A stretch of DNA of 64,000 nucleotides from Lonsdalea britannica (GTDB lineage: Bacteria; Pseudomonadota; Gammaproteobacteria; Enterobacterales; Enterobacteriaceae): assembly GCF_002111595.1 (NCBI RefSeq), contig NZ_LUTN01000010.1:1-64000 (forward strand), in the 5' to 3' direction. The notes beneath the pieces are model-generated. The model was not told the origin of the DNA and did not search any database. It worked only from the letters and a program-made list of their open reading frames with translations. Position 1 is the stretch's first letter; each line of letters opens with the position of its first letter. The position numbers were made by a program, and so were the translations under genes. This document shows, piece after piece, positions 18,166 to 30,560 of this stretch.

Positions 18166-18636
18166 GTGCGCTGGATACCTTTAATACTGATTTTCCTGTT
18201 GGCCTACATTGAAATCTTCATTTTCATTCAGGTCGCCCACGTGCTGGGTATCGCTATCACGTTGCTGCTGGTGGTGTTGACTTCCTGCCTCGGCGTTTCG
18301 CTGGTCCGTAATCAGGGAGTCAGAACCTTTGTTCAGATGCAGCGGAAAATCGAAGCGGGCGAGAGTCCGGCCGCAGAGATGGTGAAAAGCGTTTCGCTGG
18401 TGATGTCAGGATTTCTGCTGCTGGTGCCGGGGTTCTTCACCGACTTTCTTGGCCTGCTGCTGTTGCTGCCGGCGCTGCAAAAACATCTGACGTTGAAACT
18501 GATGCCGCATTTGCATCTTTGGCGCTCGCGCTCGGGTCCGGCAGGATCGCAGGGCGATGTCTTCGAGGGTGAATATCAACGTAAGGATCAACGCCCTGAA
18601 CGACTTGAGAAACATGATGAAAATGACGACCGCTGA
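18166..18636 (+). CDS. fxsA: FxsA membrane protein
   Basis: 156 residues with GTG start and GGAGCACTGG upstream. Two to three membrane helices (IPLILIFLLAYIEIFIFIQVAHV, LLLVVLTSCLGVSLV, LLLVPGFFTDFLGLLLLLPAL) and a polar tail EGEYQRKDQRPERL as in E. coli FxsA. In E. coli, overproduction of this inner-membrane protein relieves exclusion of phage T7 by the F plasmid; the native role is not clear. Located upstream of groSL as usual. Confidence 0.92.
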   Translation: MRWIPLILIFLLAYIEIFIFIQVAHVLGIAITLLLVVLTSCLGVSLVRNQGVRTFVQMQRKIEAGESPAAEMVKSVSLVMSGFLLLVPGFFTDFLGLLLLLPALQKHLTLKLMPHLHLWRSRSGPAGSQGDVFEGEYQRKDQRPERLEKHDENDDR

Positions 18637-18654
18637 TTCAGGCGGTCTTTTTTT
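18628..18654 (+). terminator. Terminator at the end of fxsA
   Basis: GACCGC and GCGGTC pair across an 8-nt loop and are followed by seven T. The stem begins before the fxsA stop codon and isolates groSL from fxsA. Confidence 0.8.
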
Positions 18655-18732
18655 ATTAGCTATCTGATCTGCTGCGTTTTTTTTCGAGGGGTGTGAAAAA
18701 GCGCGAACAAAGCGAAAAAATTTTGCCTTCCT

Positions 18733-18762
18733 CCCTTGAAGCCCGTCGAAACGTCCCCACTT
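18733..18762 (+). promoter_or_regulatory. Heat-shock (sigma-32) promoter of groSL
   Basis: CCCTTGAA (18733-18740), 14 nt, then CCCCACTT (18755-18762), against the sigma-32 pattern CTTGAA and CCCCATNT. It lies about 80 nt before groS, as in E. coli. Confidence 0.85.
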
Positions 18763-18810
18763 ACTTTTCCACAAGGTCGGATATAAAAGCGTATCCGGCA
18801 TGTTACCTAA

Positions 18811-19137
<327 letters not shown>

Positions 19138-19170
19138 TCGCGCGTAATCCTCTGAACTGAACGAATTTAA

Positions 19171-20826
<1,656 letters not shown>

Positions 20827-20914
20827 GATGCGTTAAGCATCGTATCATCAGCTCGGGGGCAGACTGACAGCGTGCTTCACGCCGCAGGTTTCCCCCAGGC
20901 CTTGATAGCCGATA

Positions 20915-20951
20915 AAAAACGACCGGGTCAACATTGACCGGTCGTTTTTTT
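20915..20951 (+). terminator. Terminator of groSL
   Basis: An AACGACCGG...CCGGTCGTT stem with an A-tract before and seven T after, about 90 nt beyond groL. Confidence 0.85.
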
Positions 20952-21700
20952 ATGTCTTGCGGCGATGCATTTTACTTGCGTTGTCGTTCACCTTGAGCCG
21001 ACGCCATGCGCTGCGTCGGTTATGACAGGATATTGGCGGGACCTTAATTTTTGAGCAAAGAAATGGACGATTAAATACCCTTCATATAGAGAGGGAAAAT
21101 AAAAGGAACGTCGTGGATGTCGCGAACAAAAAACGTCGCTTATCAATGACAAAGTTAATTGTATTTTGAGCGCAATCCTCGGTGCGAAATAAACCCGCGA
21201 TGGGGGTTTATGAATAATACAGAGAAACCTTTAAAGAGATGGGGTTTGTTTTTTTGGCATCTGACGCACTGAAGTCTATTTCCTAAGGAGAGGGATTATC
21301 CATTATGATTGTATGGTTTTTTATCTCTACAATCAGACAATTAGCCTTTTTCATCGCAAGCTGTTCTAATCGCGAAAAGTGAAAATAAGCCGCCCTATTA
21401 ATAGCTGGATTTTTATTGTATTAATAGCGCATTCAACGGGCGGTGACGCGTGAATACATTCTGGTGTCATTGCATTGAAATATGATGAAATTTAGATGTG
21501 TGGCAGGCATGAACTCGTTATCCTGACTCTATGTGGCTCGAAAACCGGTTATTGTCTTCAAGCGTGTTTTGGGCGTAAAGAAAGTATGAAAATCATGCAG
21601 ATCATGCACCGCAAGGGCAGAACGGATTATCAGTGCGCTATTCTACGCTACAATGGAAATCGTTTACTTTATTTACTAAACCCGAGGCGAGGAGGGAACG
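20952..21700. other. Long intergenic region between groL and ubiC
   Basis: About 750 bp. No gene here that I can support. An ORF at 21496-21708 overlaps ubiC and has no family likeness; a 25-codon hydrophobic ORF at 21304-21381 (MIVWFFISTIRQLAFF...) has AGGAGA rather far upstream. TATTAATA occurs twice as a direct repeat near 21396 and 21419. In E. coli groL is followed by yjeI and epmB; they are absent, so this is a rearrangement joint. The right end must hold the ubiCA promoter. Confidence 0.4.
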
Positions 21701-22222
21701 ATGACTGATGAGACTGTAGATCTCCTGCGCCCGGTGACATGGTGCGAGTTCGCCGATGTCCCCGCCGCCGTCGCCGATTGGCTTGGCCATCGAGATTCAA
21801 TGACCACTCGCTTGGAAACGCATTGCCAGCGTCTTGATGTGGAAGTCACCCATGAAGGTTTTATCTCGCCTTCGGACTCAGGGGAGGCGTTACCTCTGTT
21901 GCCGGTCAGTGACCGCTTCTGGCTGCGGGAAGTGACGCTGTACGGCGACGGCAGGCCCTGGTTATTCGGTCGTACGGTGATCCCTGAGCGCACGCTGCAG
22001 ATGTCCAACCTCGCGTTGGCACGCATCGGAAGTGCTCCGCTTGGGCGATATTTGTTTCAAGCTGGGACGCCAGAGCGTGACTTTATCAACCCGGGTCGTC
22101 GTGGCGATCTGTGGGCTCGCCGCTCACGGTTACGGTTGGCGGGTCACCCGTTATTACTGACAGAGATTTTTTTGCCTGATGCCCCTATTTATTCTCCGCT
22201 CAGTTCTGATGCTGAACGGTAG
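21701..22222 (+). CDS. ubiC: Chorismate pyruvate-lyase UbiC
   Basis: 173 residues. Family elements: WLGHRDSMTTRLE, REVTLYGDGRPWLFGRTVIPE, LGRYLF, then DLWARRSRL and the late acidic LLTEIFLP. The enzyme removes pyruvate from chorismate to give 4-hydroxybenzoate, the first step of ubiquinone synthesis. ubiA follows after 15 nt, so the pair is one operon as in E. coli. A GGCGAGGAGGG site precedes the ATG. Confidence 0.95.
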   Translation: MTDETVDLLRPVTWCEFADVPAAVADWLGHRDSMTTRLETHCQRLDVEVTHEGFISPSDSGEALPLLPVSDRFWLREVTLYGDGRPWLFGRTVIPERTLQMSNLALARIGSAPLGRYLFQAGTPERDFINPGRRGDLWARRSRLRLAGHPLLLTEIFLPDAPIYSPLSSDAER

Positions 22223-22237
22223 AGAGGAGACGATGCG

Positions 22238-23101
22238 TTGGAACGAATTTTAACGACAGGACGGTGGACGGCGTATTGTCGCCTGATGCGGATCGATAAG
22301 CCGATAGGATCTCTGTTGCTGCTGTGGCCGACGCTGTGGGCGTTATGGCTGGCGGGGCGAGGAGCGCCGGCGAGCTGGACGCTCTGGGTGTTTGTGTTAG
22401 GCGTCTTCTTGATGAGAGCCGCCGGCTGCGTCATCAATGATTATGCGGATCGTCATTTTGACGGTCATGTGAAGCGCACCGCATCGCGACCTCTACCCAG
22501 TGGCATGGTCAGTGAACAGTCCGCGAAAGCGCTATTCGTCATTTTAGCGCTGGTGGCGTTTGCGCTGGTGCTGACGTTGAACACCATGACGATCTGGTTA
22601 TCGGTCGGCGGGCTGGTTCTGGCCTGGATTTATCCCTTTATGAAGCGGGTCAGCCACCTTCCTCAGGTTGTGCTGGGCGCGGCTTTCGGCTGGTCTATTC
22701 CTATGGCCTATTCCGCCGTTAGCGAGTCGTTGCCAATCAGCTGCTGGCTGATGTTTTTCGCCTATCTGTGCTGGACCGTGGCCTATGACACCGAGTATGC
22801 GATGGTGGACCGCGATGACGATCTCACTATCGGCGTGAAGTCGACCGCTATCCTGTTCGGTCGTTACGACACCGTTATTATCGGTATACTGCAGTTGTTG
22901 ATGCTGGGAGCGATGGTGATTTTAGGACGTATTTCCGATCTTGGCGCTGTGTTCTATGGGGCGTTGCTGGTCGCTGCGGGATTGTTTGTTTATCAGCAAA
23001 CGCTGATTGCGGGGCGGGAGCGAGATAATTGCTTCAAGGCGTTTCGCAATAACAACTACGTAGGGATGGCGCTGTTCATCGGGATCGTACTGAGTCTCTA
23101 G
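22238..23101 (+). CDS. ubiA: 4-hydroxybenzoate octaprenyltransferase UbiA
   Basis: 287 residues with a TTG start after AGAGGAGACG; an ATG five nt earlier is in another frame and closes after six codons. Two Asp-rich prenyl-diphosphate/Mg sites are present: NDYADRHFD and [13 protein letters not shown]. Eight or so membrane helices surround them. It attaches the octaprenyl chain (made by IspB, 59509-60480) to 4-hydroxybenzoate from UbiC in the inner membrane. Confidence 0.96.
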   Translation: MERILTTGRWTAYCRLMRIDKPIGSLLLLWPTLWALWLAGRGAPASWTLWVFVLGVFLMRAAGCVINDYADRHFDGHVKRTASRPLPSGMVSEQSAKALFVILALVAFALVLTLNTMTIWLSVGGLVLAWIYPFMKRVSHLPQVVLGAAFGWSIPMAYSAVSESLPISCWLMFFAYLCWTVAYDTEYAMVDRDDDLTIGVKSTAILFGRYDTVIIGILQLLMLGAMVILGRISDLGAVFYGALLVAAGLFVYQQTLIAGRERDNCFKAFRNNNYVGMALFIGIVLSL

Positions 23102-23108
23102 CAACAAG

Positions 23109-23132
23109 GCCTGCGGCAGACTTGCCGCAGGC
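23109..23132. terminator. Stem-loop between ubiA and plsB
   Basis: GCCTGCGGC and GCCGCAGGC pair perfectly across 6 nt between two convergent genes. It lacks a T-run on either side, so it may act as a weak terminator or an mRNA end-protecting structure. Confidence 0.5.
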
Positions 23133-23147
23133 ACACATCCTCTCGTG

Positions 23148-25601
23148 TTACTTCACTTCTTTATTCTGCTGCGGCATCGTTTCGACGACGGCGGGACTTT
23201 CAATCGTCAATCTGACCTCGGGCGTAATGACATCGCCTAAAATCGCATAGATTGCCTGCACCTTCTCCAGAACCGCATCCCCGCTATCGCTGATGTAGCC
23301 TTCGCTACGCAGCGTATTGACCAGCGTCGAGAAGACGGCCTTATCAAAGAACTCCGGCGCGTTGATACCGTGTAGCAGGGACAGGCGCTGTGCCATCGCA
23401 CGACTCTCTTTCTCCAGCGTGCCGCGATTGATCGTCGGATCGCCTTTGAGCAGCAGGAAAGTGATGGCGTACCGCTGCAGCGTTTCGATAACGCCGGCAG
23501 CCAGTAGTTGCAACGGGCGGCTACGTTCGCTATTCGGCGTCAGTGTTTCTCCTTCAATCACGATTAACTGCTGATTCGCCAGCTCGGACGTTAACGCCTG
23601 CAGCACATCGGCCAGTTGCTCGGTGTCGTAGTGCAGGAACAGTTCCGCCTTCAGCAAGGGATAAATCAAGGTGACCTGGCGCAACAGCTCGGCCTGCGTA
23701 ATGTGTCGATGATGCACAATGATGCTGGCGATCAGAGACGGCAGGATCAGCAAGTGCTGGATATTGTTGCGGTAATAGGTCATCAGCACGGCCTGATCGC
23801 TTGGGAGGCTGATGATGGTGCCCAGCTTGTCGTTTTCAACCGTGAACTTGTCCATCTTCAGCGCATGATCGATCAGCTCGGCAGGCGTTTTATCCGGAGT
23901 CGTCGCGTTTTCGGTATACGGCACGTTGCGCATCAGATGCAGATAACATTCGAGCTGTTCTTCGAGCTGCGCACGGGTCATCGCGCGCTGTGGAGACACC
24001 AGCAGGGCGGTGGAACACAGGTTCATCGCGTTGGCCGCCGCCGCATTGTTGATGCGTACCATGATGTTGGAGGCGATGTCCTGCACGGTAGGCGTCAGCC
24101 AGGCGGGTCGCTGCGCTTCAATCGGGTCAATGGCGTCGCGCCACTGCGGCACCTTGTTGTTGAGATACGTCATCAACGGTAACGGTTCGCCAAAGTTGAC
24201 GTAACCCTGACCCAGATTTCGCAGCTTGCGCAGCCCACGCACCATCTGGAGAAAACCTTCTTTTTCCTTGGTGGCGCCGCGCAGCTCCTTGGAGTACGTG
24301 CCGACTTCCATGACATGCTCGTAGCCGATGTAAATCGGCACCAGCGTGATGGGGCGTGTACCGCCGCGCAGCATGGCCTGCAACGTCATGGCCAGCGTAC
24401 CGGTTTTCGGATCAAGCAGGCGACCAGTGCGTGAGCGTCCGCCCTCCACGAAGTACTCTACCGAATAACCGCGGGTGAACAGTTCACCGAGGTACTCGCG
24501 GAACAAGGTGGAATAGAGCTTGCTGCCTTTGAAGGTTCTGCGGATGAAGAACGCGCCCAGACGGCGGAAGATAGGCCCCGCCGGCCAGAAGTTCAGGTTA
24601 ATGCCCGCGGCAATGTGTGGCGGCACCAGCCCCTGGTGATACAGCACATAAGACAGCAGCAGATAGTCCATGTGACTGCGGTGGCAGGGAATATAAACGA
24701 TTTCATGGCCGTCCTGAGCCAGCTGTCGTACGCGCTCGGCGTTATGGACGTTAATCCCCTGATATAGCCGATTCCAGGTCCAGCCCAGCACACGGTCTGT
24801 CAGACGCACCGCTTCATAGGAGAAGTCGGCGGCGATCTCTTCCAGCATAGTAATGGCGTTCTGCTGGGCTTTTTCTCGGGAGATTTTCTTCGCTCGCGCC
24901 TCGTCATCTACCGCTTTAGCGATGGCTTTCGATGACAGCAGTTTTTTGAACAGTTCCTGCCTGACCGGCAGACGCGGACCAACGGCGGCCAGACGCAGAC
25001 GGGCGAAATGCATCCGAGCCACACGCGCCAGCTTATGAGCGATGGTGGTGTCTGTGCCATGCTCTGTCGCCATGTAGCGCAGCGATACCGGCGTTGAAAA
25101 GCGCACGAAACTGTCGCGTCCAAGCCACAGAACCGCGAAAAATTTTTCGATACCGTTCAGCAGGCGAAGCTGAGGCGCTTCTTGCTGGTGGCCTTCACGG
25201 CCCGGCGAGCGACCAAACATGACTGAAACCGGCACCATCTGAACATCCAGCGACGGATTGTCGCGATGCAGATCCAGATAGTCATGAAAAAGCTTGATGG
25301 ATTTCTCTTTGGGCACGTAATAGCGAAATACGCGCGGGCCGCTATTGACGAATACATAGCTCGGCAGCGCTTGACCGTCGACAATCAACGGTTCGAGCGG
25401 ATCCTGCAGCCCCAACGCGAGGCACTTTTCGCGCAGCGTCAGTAAGTCCGCTTTGGAGTTATAGGGCAGAACGTAGAAAATAGGACGTGTAGGATCGATA
25501 TCCAGCTCAGCAATCGGATCCAGAGGAATGATTTTGCTCTTTACCAAAAGTTTCAGAGGGAAATTCAATAATTTATAGTAGATTTTACGCCAACCTGACA
25601 T
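23148..25601 (-). CDS. plsB: Glycerol-3-phosphate acyltransferase PlsB
   Basis: 817 residues from the ATG at 25601 ([17 protein letters not shown]), the start used in E. coli; a frame extension to 25769 overlaps dgkA and is rejected. The acyltransferase block [12 protein letters not shown] (HX4D), then [15 protein letters not shown] and [12 protein letters not shown] are intact. The inner-membrane enzyme makes lysophosphatidic acid, the first step of phospholipid synthesis. Divergent from dgkA across 133 bp, as in E. coli. Confidence 0.97.
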   Translation of the reverse strand: MSGWRKIYYKLLNFPLKLLVKSKIIPLDPIAELDIDPTRPIFYVLPYNSKADLLTLREKCLALGLQDPLEPLIVDGQALPSYVFVNSGPRVFRYYVPKEKSIKLFHDYLDLHRDNPSLDVQMVPVSVMFGRSPGREGHQQEAPQLRLLNGIEKFFAVLWLGRDSFVRFSTPVSLRYMATEHGTDTTIAHKLARVARMHFARLRLAAVGPRLPVRQELFKKLLSSKAIAKAVDDEARAKKISREKAQQNAITMLEEIAADFSYEAVRLTDRVLGWTWNRLYQGINVHNAERVRQLAQDGHEIVYIPCHRSHMDYLLLSYVLYHQGLVPPHIAAGINLNFWPAGPIFRRLGAFFIRRTFKGSKLYSTLFREYLGELFTRGYSVEYFVEGGRSRTGRLLDPKTGTLAMTLQAMLRGGTRPITLVPIYIGYEHVMEVGTYSKELRGATKEKEGFLQMVRGLRKLRNLGQGYVNFGEPLPLMTYLNNKVPQWRDAIDPIEAQRPAWLTPTVQDIASNIMVRINNAAAANAMNLCSTALLVSPQRAMTRAQLEEQLECYLHLMRNVPYTENATTPDKTPAELIDHALKMDKFTVENDKLGTIISLPSDQAVLMTYYRNNIQHLLILPSLIASIIVHHRHITQAELLRQVTLIYPLLKAELFLHYDTEQLADVLQALTSELANQQLIVIEGETLTPNSERSRPLQLLAAGVIETLQRYAITFLLLKGDPTINRGTLEKESRAMAQRLSLLHGINAPEFFDKAVFSTLVNTLRSEGYISDSGDAVLEKVQAIYAILGDVITPEVRLTIESPAVVETMPQQNKEVK

Positions 25602-25734
25602 AACAACTGAGAACCTCTTATTAGCAATGCGCCGCAAGGATAACAGAAACCTTATCGGATATCTGTGGTCATGAGACAATGGGGTGACGCGAAAATTGCG
25701 TTCGAAACTAAATAAAAAGGAGTAAGAAAGGATC

Positions 25735-26100
25735 ATGAATAAGGCGACCGGGATTACCCGCCTTGTCAAGGCAACGGGCTATTCGTTGCAAGGACTCAAA
25801 CAAGCATGGAGGCATGAAGCGGCCTTTCGTCAGGAAACTATTCTTACTCTGGCAGGCATTATTATTGCCTGTTGGTTGCCAGTTTCAATATTAGAAAGAT
25901 TGTTATTGATTGGCTCAGTCGTGTTGATTGTGATCGTCGAGTTGCTGAACAGTGCTATCGAAGCTGTGGTGGACAGAATTGGCCCGGAATATCATGAGCT
26001 TGCAGGAAGAGCGAAAGATTTGGGCTCGGCGGCGGTGCTGGTTGCTTGCCTGCTAGCGGCCGTGGTTTGGGGTGTCTTGCTGTGGGGCCATTTTGCGTGA
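25735..26100 (+). CDS. dgkA: Diacylglycerol kinase DgkA
   Basis: 121 residues with three membrane helices. The catalytic part [10 protein letters not shown] and [34 protein letters not shown] is fully conserved. It recycles diacylglycerol to phosphatidate in the inner membrane. AAGGAG precedes the ATG. lexA follows after 112 bp with its own SOS boxes. Confidence 0.97.
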   Translation: MNKATGITRLVKATGYSLQGLKQAWRHEAAFRQETILTLAGIIIACWLPVSILERLLLIGSVVLIVIVELLNSAIEAVVDRIGPEYHELAGRAKDLGSAAVLVACLLAAVVWGVLLWGHFA

Positions 26101-26167
26101 CAGCTCTCATGAATGGCGCCGAAAAACAAGGTATAACGCGATTTCTCAGTTCCCATAGGCAGTTTCC

Positions 26168-26204
26168 CTGTATATACTCACAGCGAAACTGTATAAACAA
26201 CCAG
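26168..26204 (+). promoter_or_regulatory. Two LexA (SOS) boxes of lexA
   Basis: CTGTATATACTCACAG (26168-26183) and CTGTATAAACAACCAG (26189-26204) both fit CTG-N10-CAG and lie 5 bp apart, as in the double operator of E. coli lexA. Confidence 0.95.
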
Positions 26205-26212
26205 GGGGCGGA

Positions 26213-26824
26213 ATGAAAGCTTTAACGACCAGACAACAGCAGGTTTATGATCTTATTCGCGATCATATCTCACAAACCGGTATGCCACCCACCCGAGCGG
26301 AAATCGCTAAACAGCTGGGATTCCGCTCACCCAATGCCGCTGAAGAACACTTGAAAGCCCTCTCCCGTAAAGGTGTGATTGAGATTGTCACCGGCGCGTC
26401 TCGCGGTATTCGTTTGTTGATGGAAGAAGAGTCTCTCGGACTGCCTTTGATCGGTCGTGTTGCCGCAGGGGAACCGCTGCTGGCGGAACAGCATATCGAA
26501 TGTCATTATCAGGTCGATCCGGCCATGTTCAAGCCAAACGCCGATTTTCTGCTGCGAGTTAGCGGCATGTCGATGAAAGATATCGGTATTCTGGATGGCG
26601 ATTTACTGGCTGTGCATAAAACGCAGGATGTTCACAACGGTCAGGTGGTTGTGGCGCGCATTGAAGATGAAGTGACGGTAAAACGATTGAAGCAGCAGGG
26701 CAACAAAGTACAGTTGTTGGCTGAAAATAAAGAGTTTTCACCTATCGTCGTCGATTTGAGCAAAGAAAACTTTTCCATTGAAGGGTTGGCCGTCGGCGTC
26801 ATTCGCAATAGCGACTGGAGTTGA
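26213..26824 (+). CDS. lexA: SOS repressor LexA
   Basis: 203 residues. N-terminal winged helix ([27 protein letters not shown]), self-cleavage site Ala85-Gly86 (VAAGEP), Ser120 (SGMSMKD) and Lys157 (VTVKRL) of the catalytic dyad. GGGGCGG precedes the ATG. Activated RecA triggers its cleavage and SOS induction. In E. coli dinF follows; here zur comes next on the other strand, with a 10-bp stem (CCGTTACGTT/AACGTAACGG near 26862-26896) between. Confidence 0.98.
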   Translation: MKALTTRQQQVYDLIRDHISQTGMPPTRAEIAKQLGFRSPNAAEEHLKALSRKGVIEIVTGASRGIRLLMEEESLGLPLIGRVAAGEPLLAEQHIECHYQVDPAMFKPNADFLLRVSGMSMKDIGILDGDLLAVHKTQDVHNGQVVVARIEDEVTVKRLKQQGNKVQLLAENKEFSPIVVDLSKENFSIEGLAVGVIRNSDWS

Positions 26825-27030
26825 TAGACTTGCTTGCTGAACGCCCCGTTTATGCATCTTCCGTTACGTTTGGTTTTTCTCGCTGAACGTAACGGGCGAA
26901 ATAACATCCGAATCCAACGTTAATCGCAAGCCTGCTCGTTAATCCCTTCTTAATTCCTTTTATTCTCAGATTCCATGCTCAGTATCATCGTACGGCGCTG
27001 ATTACATCTCCACTAAAAACCTCACGCGGC

Positions 27031-27540
27031 TCAGCGTTTTTTGATGACGATACTGTGATCGTGGTTGCAGCTATCACGATGTTCGCAGGCTTCGACTTTC
27101 CTGCATTCAACGCACAGGCCGTGCGCTTCCACTACACTGTGTCGTAGAGCGAATCCGGTCTGGAGCGCAATCTGCTGCAATATCTCTTCGACGCCCTCGG
27201 TGGGGCTTTCCGTTACCTGGCGGCAGCGGTCGCAGATAAATAACGCCGAGGTGTGGCTGTGTTCTTCAAAATGATGGCACAGCACGTAGCTGTTAGTGGA
27301 TTCCACGCGGTGGATGAATCCCTGTTCAAGCAGGAAATCCAATGCGCGATAAACGGTGGGGGGCTTAGCCTGAGGTTCAGCGACACGCAGCAGGTCCAGC
27401 AGATCATAGGCGCTGATGGCACCGGGCTGTTGGGTCATCAGACGTAGCACTTCCTGACGCTGCGGCGTGAGTCGCACGTTGCGCTGCTGGCACAGTCGCT
27501 CAGCCTGGGCAAGAAGTTTGACCGGATCGGTTGAATCCAT
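27031..27540 (-). CDS. zur: Zinc uptake regulator Zur
   Basis: 169 residues. Fur-family winged helix (LTPQRQEVLRLMTQQPGAISAYDLLDLL, PTVYRALDFLLEQGFIHRV), a CHHFEEHSHTSALFICDRC metal region, CVECRKVEAC and a His/Asp-rich tail. It represses zinc uptake genes when zinc is plentiful. Zur usually lies near lexA in enterobacteria, as here. Confidence 0.95.
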   Translation of the reverse strand: MDSTDPVKLLAQAERLCQQRNVRLTPQRQEVLRLMTQQPGAISAYDLLDLLRVAEPQAKPPTVYRALDFLLEQGFIHRVESTNSYVLCHHFEEHSHTSALFICDRCRQVTESPTEGVEEILQQIALQTGFALRHSVVEAHGLCVECRKVEACEHRDSCNHDHSIVIKKR

Positions 27541-27625
27541 CGCTGTAACCCTGAAGAAAAGTGGTGAAGATAATGATTTATCTTACCATGACTCCGCAAA
27601 AACGCCGAGTCAGGCGGGGGATCCG

Positions 27626-28327
27626 TTACGCCACCAGGTCGATCAACAGCGCTCGCACCGGCGTTTTCGCATTCACTGTGATGGCGGTCTCTTGCTGAAT
27701 AAAGGCACCGTCGCCGCAATGTAACGTCTTGCCCTCATCGGCATGACAGCGGAGGCCAAGCTCACCGTGGATGGACTGAATGTAGGCGCGATTCCCCTTC
27801 ACGGAATGCGTCAACGACTCTCCCGCGGCCAGATCCAGATGGTAAACCCAAACCTGTTGTCTCAGGTGCAGACTGCCATTTTCGTCGTCTGGAGAAGCCA
27901 GCAGCTGACAGCGATCGCCGTTCAATGTCATACGCTGCAATGCGCGGTTTTCGCGTGTCGGGCAGGCGTCCAACCATAGTTGAATGCGGGTCAGCGGAGT
28001 ATCGCTGGCAATATTCTGTTCGCTATAGCTGAGGTTGGGCTGGGTCGCCAACAACATGACGTCGCCGGCTGTGGCTTGTGTGTGGTTGCCGTTGCTGTTC
28101 CGATATTCGGCTTCGCCTTGCAGAATAAGATTAAGGATATCGACGCGCGGATAGGTGCGCGCCTGAAAGGCGGCCTTGGGGGCCAGGACTTCCTGATTTA
28201 ATACCCGCAATGAGCCGAATCCCAGTAGGTCGGGGTCGAAGTAATGGCCGAAAGAAAAGGTGTATCGCGCCTGCAACCACCCGTAGTCAGCCTTGCCGCA
28301 TTGCTCTGCTGCTCTGCTAATGATCAT
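27626..28327 (-). CDS. yhaK: Pirin-like protein YhaK
   Basis: 233 residues and collinear with E. coli YhaK: CGKADYGWLQARYTFSFGHYFDP, LRVLNQEVLAPKAAFQ, then ILNLILQGEAEYR and QLWLDACPTREN. A double cupin fold; E. coli YhaK is reported as a redox-responsive cytosolic protein. It is divergent from yhaJ, its known activator, as in E. coli. Confidence 0.93.
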   Translation of the reverse strand: MIISRAAEQCGKADYGWLQARYTFSFGHYFDPDLLGFGSLRVLNQEVLAPKAAFQARTYPRVDILNLILQGEAEYRNSNGNHTQATAGDVMLLATQPNLSYSEQNIASDTPLTRIQLWLDACPTRENRALQRMTLNGDRCQLLASPDDENGSLHLRQQVWVYHLDLAAGESLTHSVKGNRAYIQSIHGELGLRCHADEGKTLHCGDGAFIQQETAITVNAKTPVRALLIDLVA

Positions 28328-28437
28328 GGTGTCAGGCCCTCGTAATTAGTCGACTCTACAAGGGTAATAGGCTGGACGGTAGATTGTTAGCTAGTTAATC
28401 TGGTGGGGACGTTCAAAAATCCTGAATGAGAATATCT

Positions 28438-29334
28438 ATGTCGAAAGATCGGGCGTTAACATTGGAAGCGTTACGGGTGATGGATGCTATCGATCGCCGG
28501 GGTAGCTTCGCGGCCGCGGCTGATGAGCTGGGCAGAGTGCCATCGGCGCTGAGCTACACCATGCAAAAATTAGAGGATGAACTGGACGTGGTGCTGTTCG
28601 ACCGCTCGGGTCATCGCACCAAATTTACGAATGTGGGAAGGATGCTGCTGGAGCGTGGGCGAGTCCTGCTGGAAGCAGCTGATAAGCTGACGACGGACGC
28701 CGAAGCGCTTGCCCGCGGCTGGGAGACCCATGTCACCATCGTCGCGGAAGCCTTGGTGCCGACGGAGCGCCTTTTTCCGCTGCTGGACAAGTTGGCGCAA
28801 AAGGCCAATACGCAGGTCTCTATTCTGACCGAGGTGCTGGCAGGCGCCTGGGAACGGCTGGAACAGGATCGCGCCGACATCGTGATCTCACCGGATATGC
28901 ATTTTCGTGCGACGTCGGAGGTCAATACGCGCAAGCTCTATTCGGTAAAATGCGTTTATGTCGCCAGCCCGGATCATCCCATCCATGACGAACCTGAACC
29001 GTTATCCGAAGTGACCCGAGTCAAATATCGGGGGATCGCTATTGCGGATACCGCGCGCGATCGCCCGGTGCTTACCGTACAGCTGTTGGATAAACAGCCT
29101 CGCCTGACGGTGAGTACGATGGACGATAAGCGCCGGGCTTTGCTTGCTGGATTAGGTGTTGCGACGATCCCCTACGAGTTGGTGGCTCAGGATATCGCTG
29201 AAGGACGTCTGCGCGTGGTGAGTCCGGAAAGCACTTTCGAAAGCCAGATCATCATGGCCTGGCGCCGTGACAACATGGGCGAAGCCAAGTCCTGGCTACT
29301 ACGGGAAATCCCCAAAGTATTGCGTGAGCCCTGA
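28438..29334 (+). CDS. yhaJ: LysR-type regulator YhaJ
   Basis: 298 residues from the ATG at 28438 (MSKDRALTLEALRVMDAID), matching the E. coli start; an in-frame ATG at 28426 would add four residues and neither has a strong ribosome site. The helix-turn-helix FAAAADELGRVPSALSYTMQKLE is followed by a substrate-binding domain. In E. coli YhaJ senses aromatic compounds and activates yqjF and yhaK; both genes are present nearby, so the small circuit is probably kept. Confidence 0.93.
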   Translation: MSKDRALTLEALRVMDAIDRRGSFAAAADELGRVPSALSYTMQKLEDELDVVLFDRSGHRTKFTNVGRMLLERGRVLLEAADKLTTDAEALARGWETHVTIVAEALVPTERLFPLLDKLAQKANTQVSILTEVLAGAWERLEQDRADIVISPDMHFRATSEVNTRKLYSVKCVYVASPDHPIHDEPEPLSEVTRVKYRGIAIADTARDRPVLTVQLLDKQPRLTVSTMDDKRRALLAGLGVATIPYELVAQDIAEGRLRVVSPESTFESQIIMAWRRDNMGEAKSWLLREIPKVLREP

Positions 29335-29416
29335 TCACGATCCAACGAGACGGTAGTGCGGAAATTCCCCCGTTCTGCCGTCTCGCGGAGACTGACCGTC
29401 ATGTGGGTGACGGGAG

Positions 29417-30406
29417 TTAGCGGTGGAAGCGGCTCTCTCTGTCGTGCGGTTTGGTAAGTGACAGCTCTGGGCCGACGGAAATAATGCCGTAGGGGTTAAT
29501 CGTGGCATGGCTACGGTAGTAGTGATGGCGTATGTGGTCCATATTGACCGTTTCCGCGATACCCGGCAGCTGATAAATATCCCGTGTAAACCCGTACAAA
29601 TTCTCATAATCCGTCAAACGCCAGCGGTCGCACTTGAAATGGGTGTGATAGACCGGATCGAAGCGGACAAGCGTGGTCCACAGCCGCAGATCGGCTTCCG
29701 TCAGACGTGAACCGGTCAGATAACGTTGCTGACTTAGACGCTGCTCCAGCCGATCCAACGCGTCGAACAGCTGTGCGACCGCCTCGTCATAGGCGTTTTG
29801 CTGTGTGGCGAAACCCGCTTTGTAGACGCCATTGTTAACCTGGGGGTAAATCCACTCGTTCAGCTCCTCGATCTCTGTGCGCAGCGCCAGCGGGAAGTAA
29901 TCGCCCGGCGTCGCCCCCACGTCGTCAAACGCGCTGTTCAGCATGCGGATAATATCCGCCGACTCGTTACTGACGATGGTTTGTTGCTGCGTGTCCCACA
30001 ACACCGGCACGGTCACGCGGCCGCTGTAGTCTGGTTTGGCGTGCAGGTATAGCTGATAAAGGTAGCTGTGTTGATAGAGTCTGTCGCCGGTGGTTGCCGG
30101 GAAATCGGTCGCGAACGTCCAGCCGTGTTCCAGCATCAGAGGATGCACCACCGAGACGCCGATGTGCGTTTCTAATCCCTTCAGTTTGCGTAGCAGCAGC
30201 GCCCGGTGCGCCCACGGACAGGCAAGCGAAACGTACAGGTGATAGCGCCCAGGCTCCGCGCAAAATCCGCCTTCACCGCTGGGGCCGGGGCGGCCATCAG
30301 GCGTCACCCAATGGCGGAATGAGGTCTGTGGGCGTTGAAAATGTCCGCCCGTCGACGAGGTGTCATACCAGACGTCGTGCCATTGCCCTTCAACTAATTG
30401 TCCCAT
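29417..30406 (-). CDS. yqjG: Glutathionyl-hydroquinone reductase YqjG
   Basis: 329 residues. Catalytic Cys63 in LYVSLACPWAHR, the xi-class glutathione transferase motif. VVNPLML-like VVHPLMLEHGWTF, GRVTVPVLWD and TVNMDHIRHHYYRSH complete the family pattern. It reduces glutathionyl-hydroquinones and helps in quinone detoxification. Near yqjF as in E. coli. Confidence 0.96.
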   Translation of the reverse strand: MGQLVEGQWHDVWYDTSSTGGHFQRPQTSFRHWVTPDGRPGPSGEGGFCAEPGRYHLYVSLACPWAHRALLLRKLKGLETHIGVSVVHPLMLEHGWTFATDFPATTGDRLYQHSYLYQLYLHAKPDYSGRVTVPVLWDTQQQTIVSNESADIIRMLNSAFDDVGATPGDYFPLALRTEIEELNEWIYPQVNNGVYKAGFATQQNAYDEAVAQLFDALDRLEQRLSQQRYLTGSRLTEADLRLWTTLVRFDPVYHTHFKCDRWRLTDYENLYGFTRDIYQLPGIAETVNMDHIRHHYYRSHATINPYGIISVGPELSLTKPHDRESRFHR

Positions 30407-30560
30407 CGTGCTCTCCTCCCTTAAGTGGTATCGCGCAGAACGCCAGGTTATACCGGCTATCTCTTGAGTTCCAACCCGCCTGCGCGGAGCGGTTTGATGG
30501 CCGTGTTAATGCGCTTTTACACGGCCGGTTGGAATCAGTACAGCATGCCTGTATCGGGGA

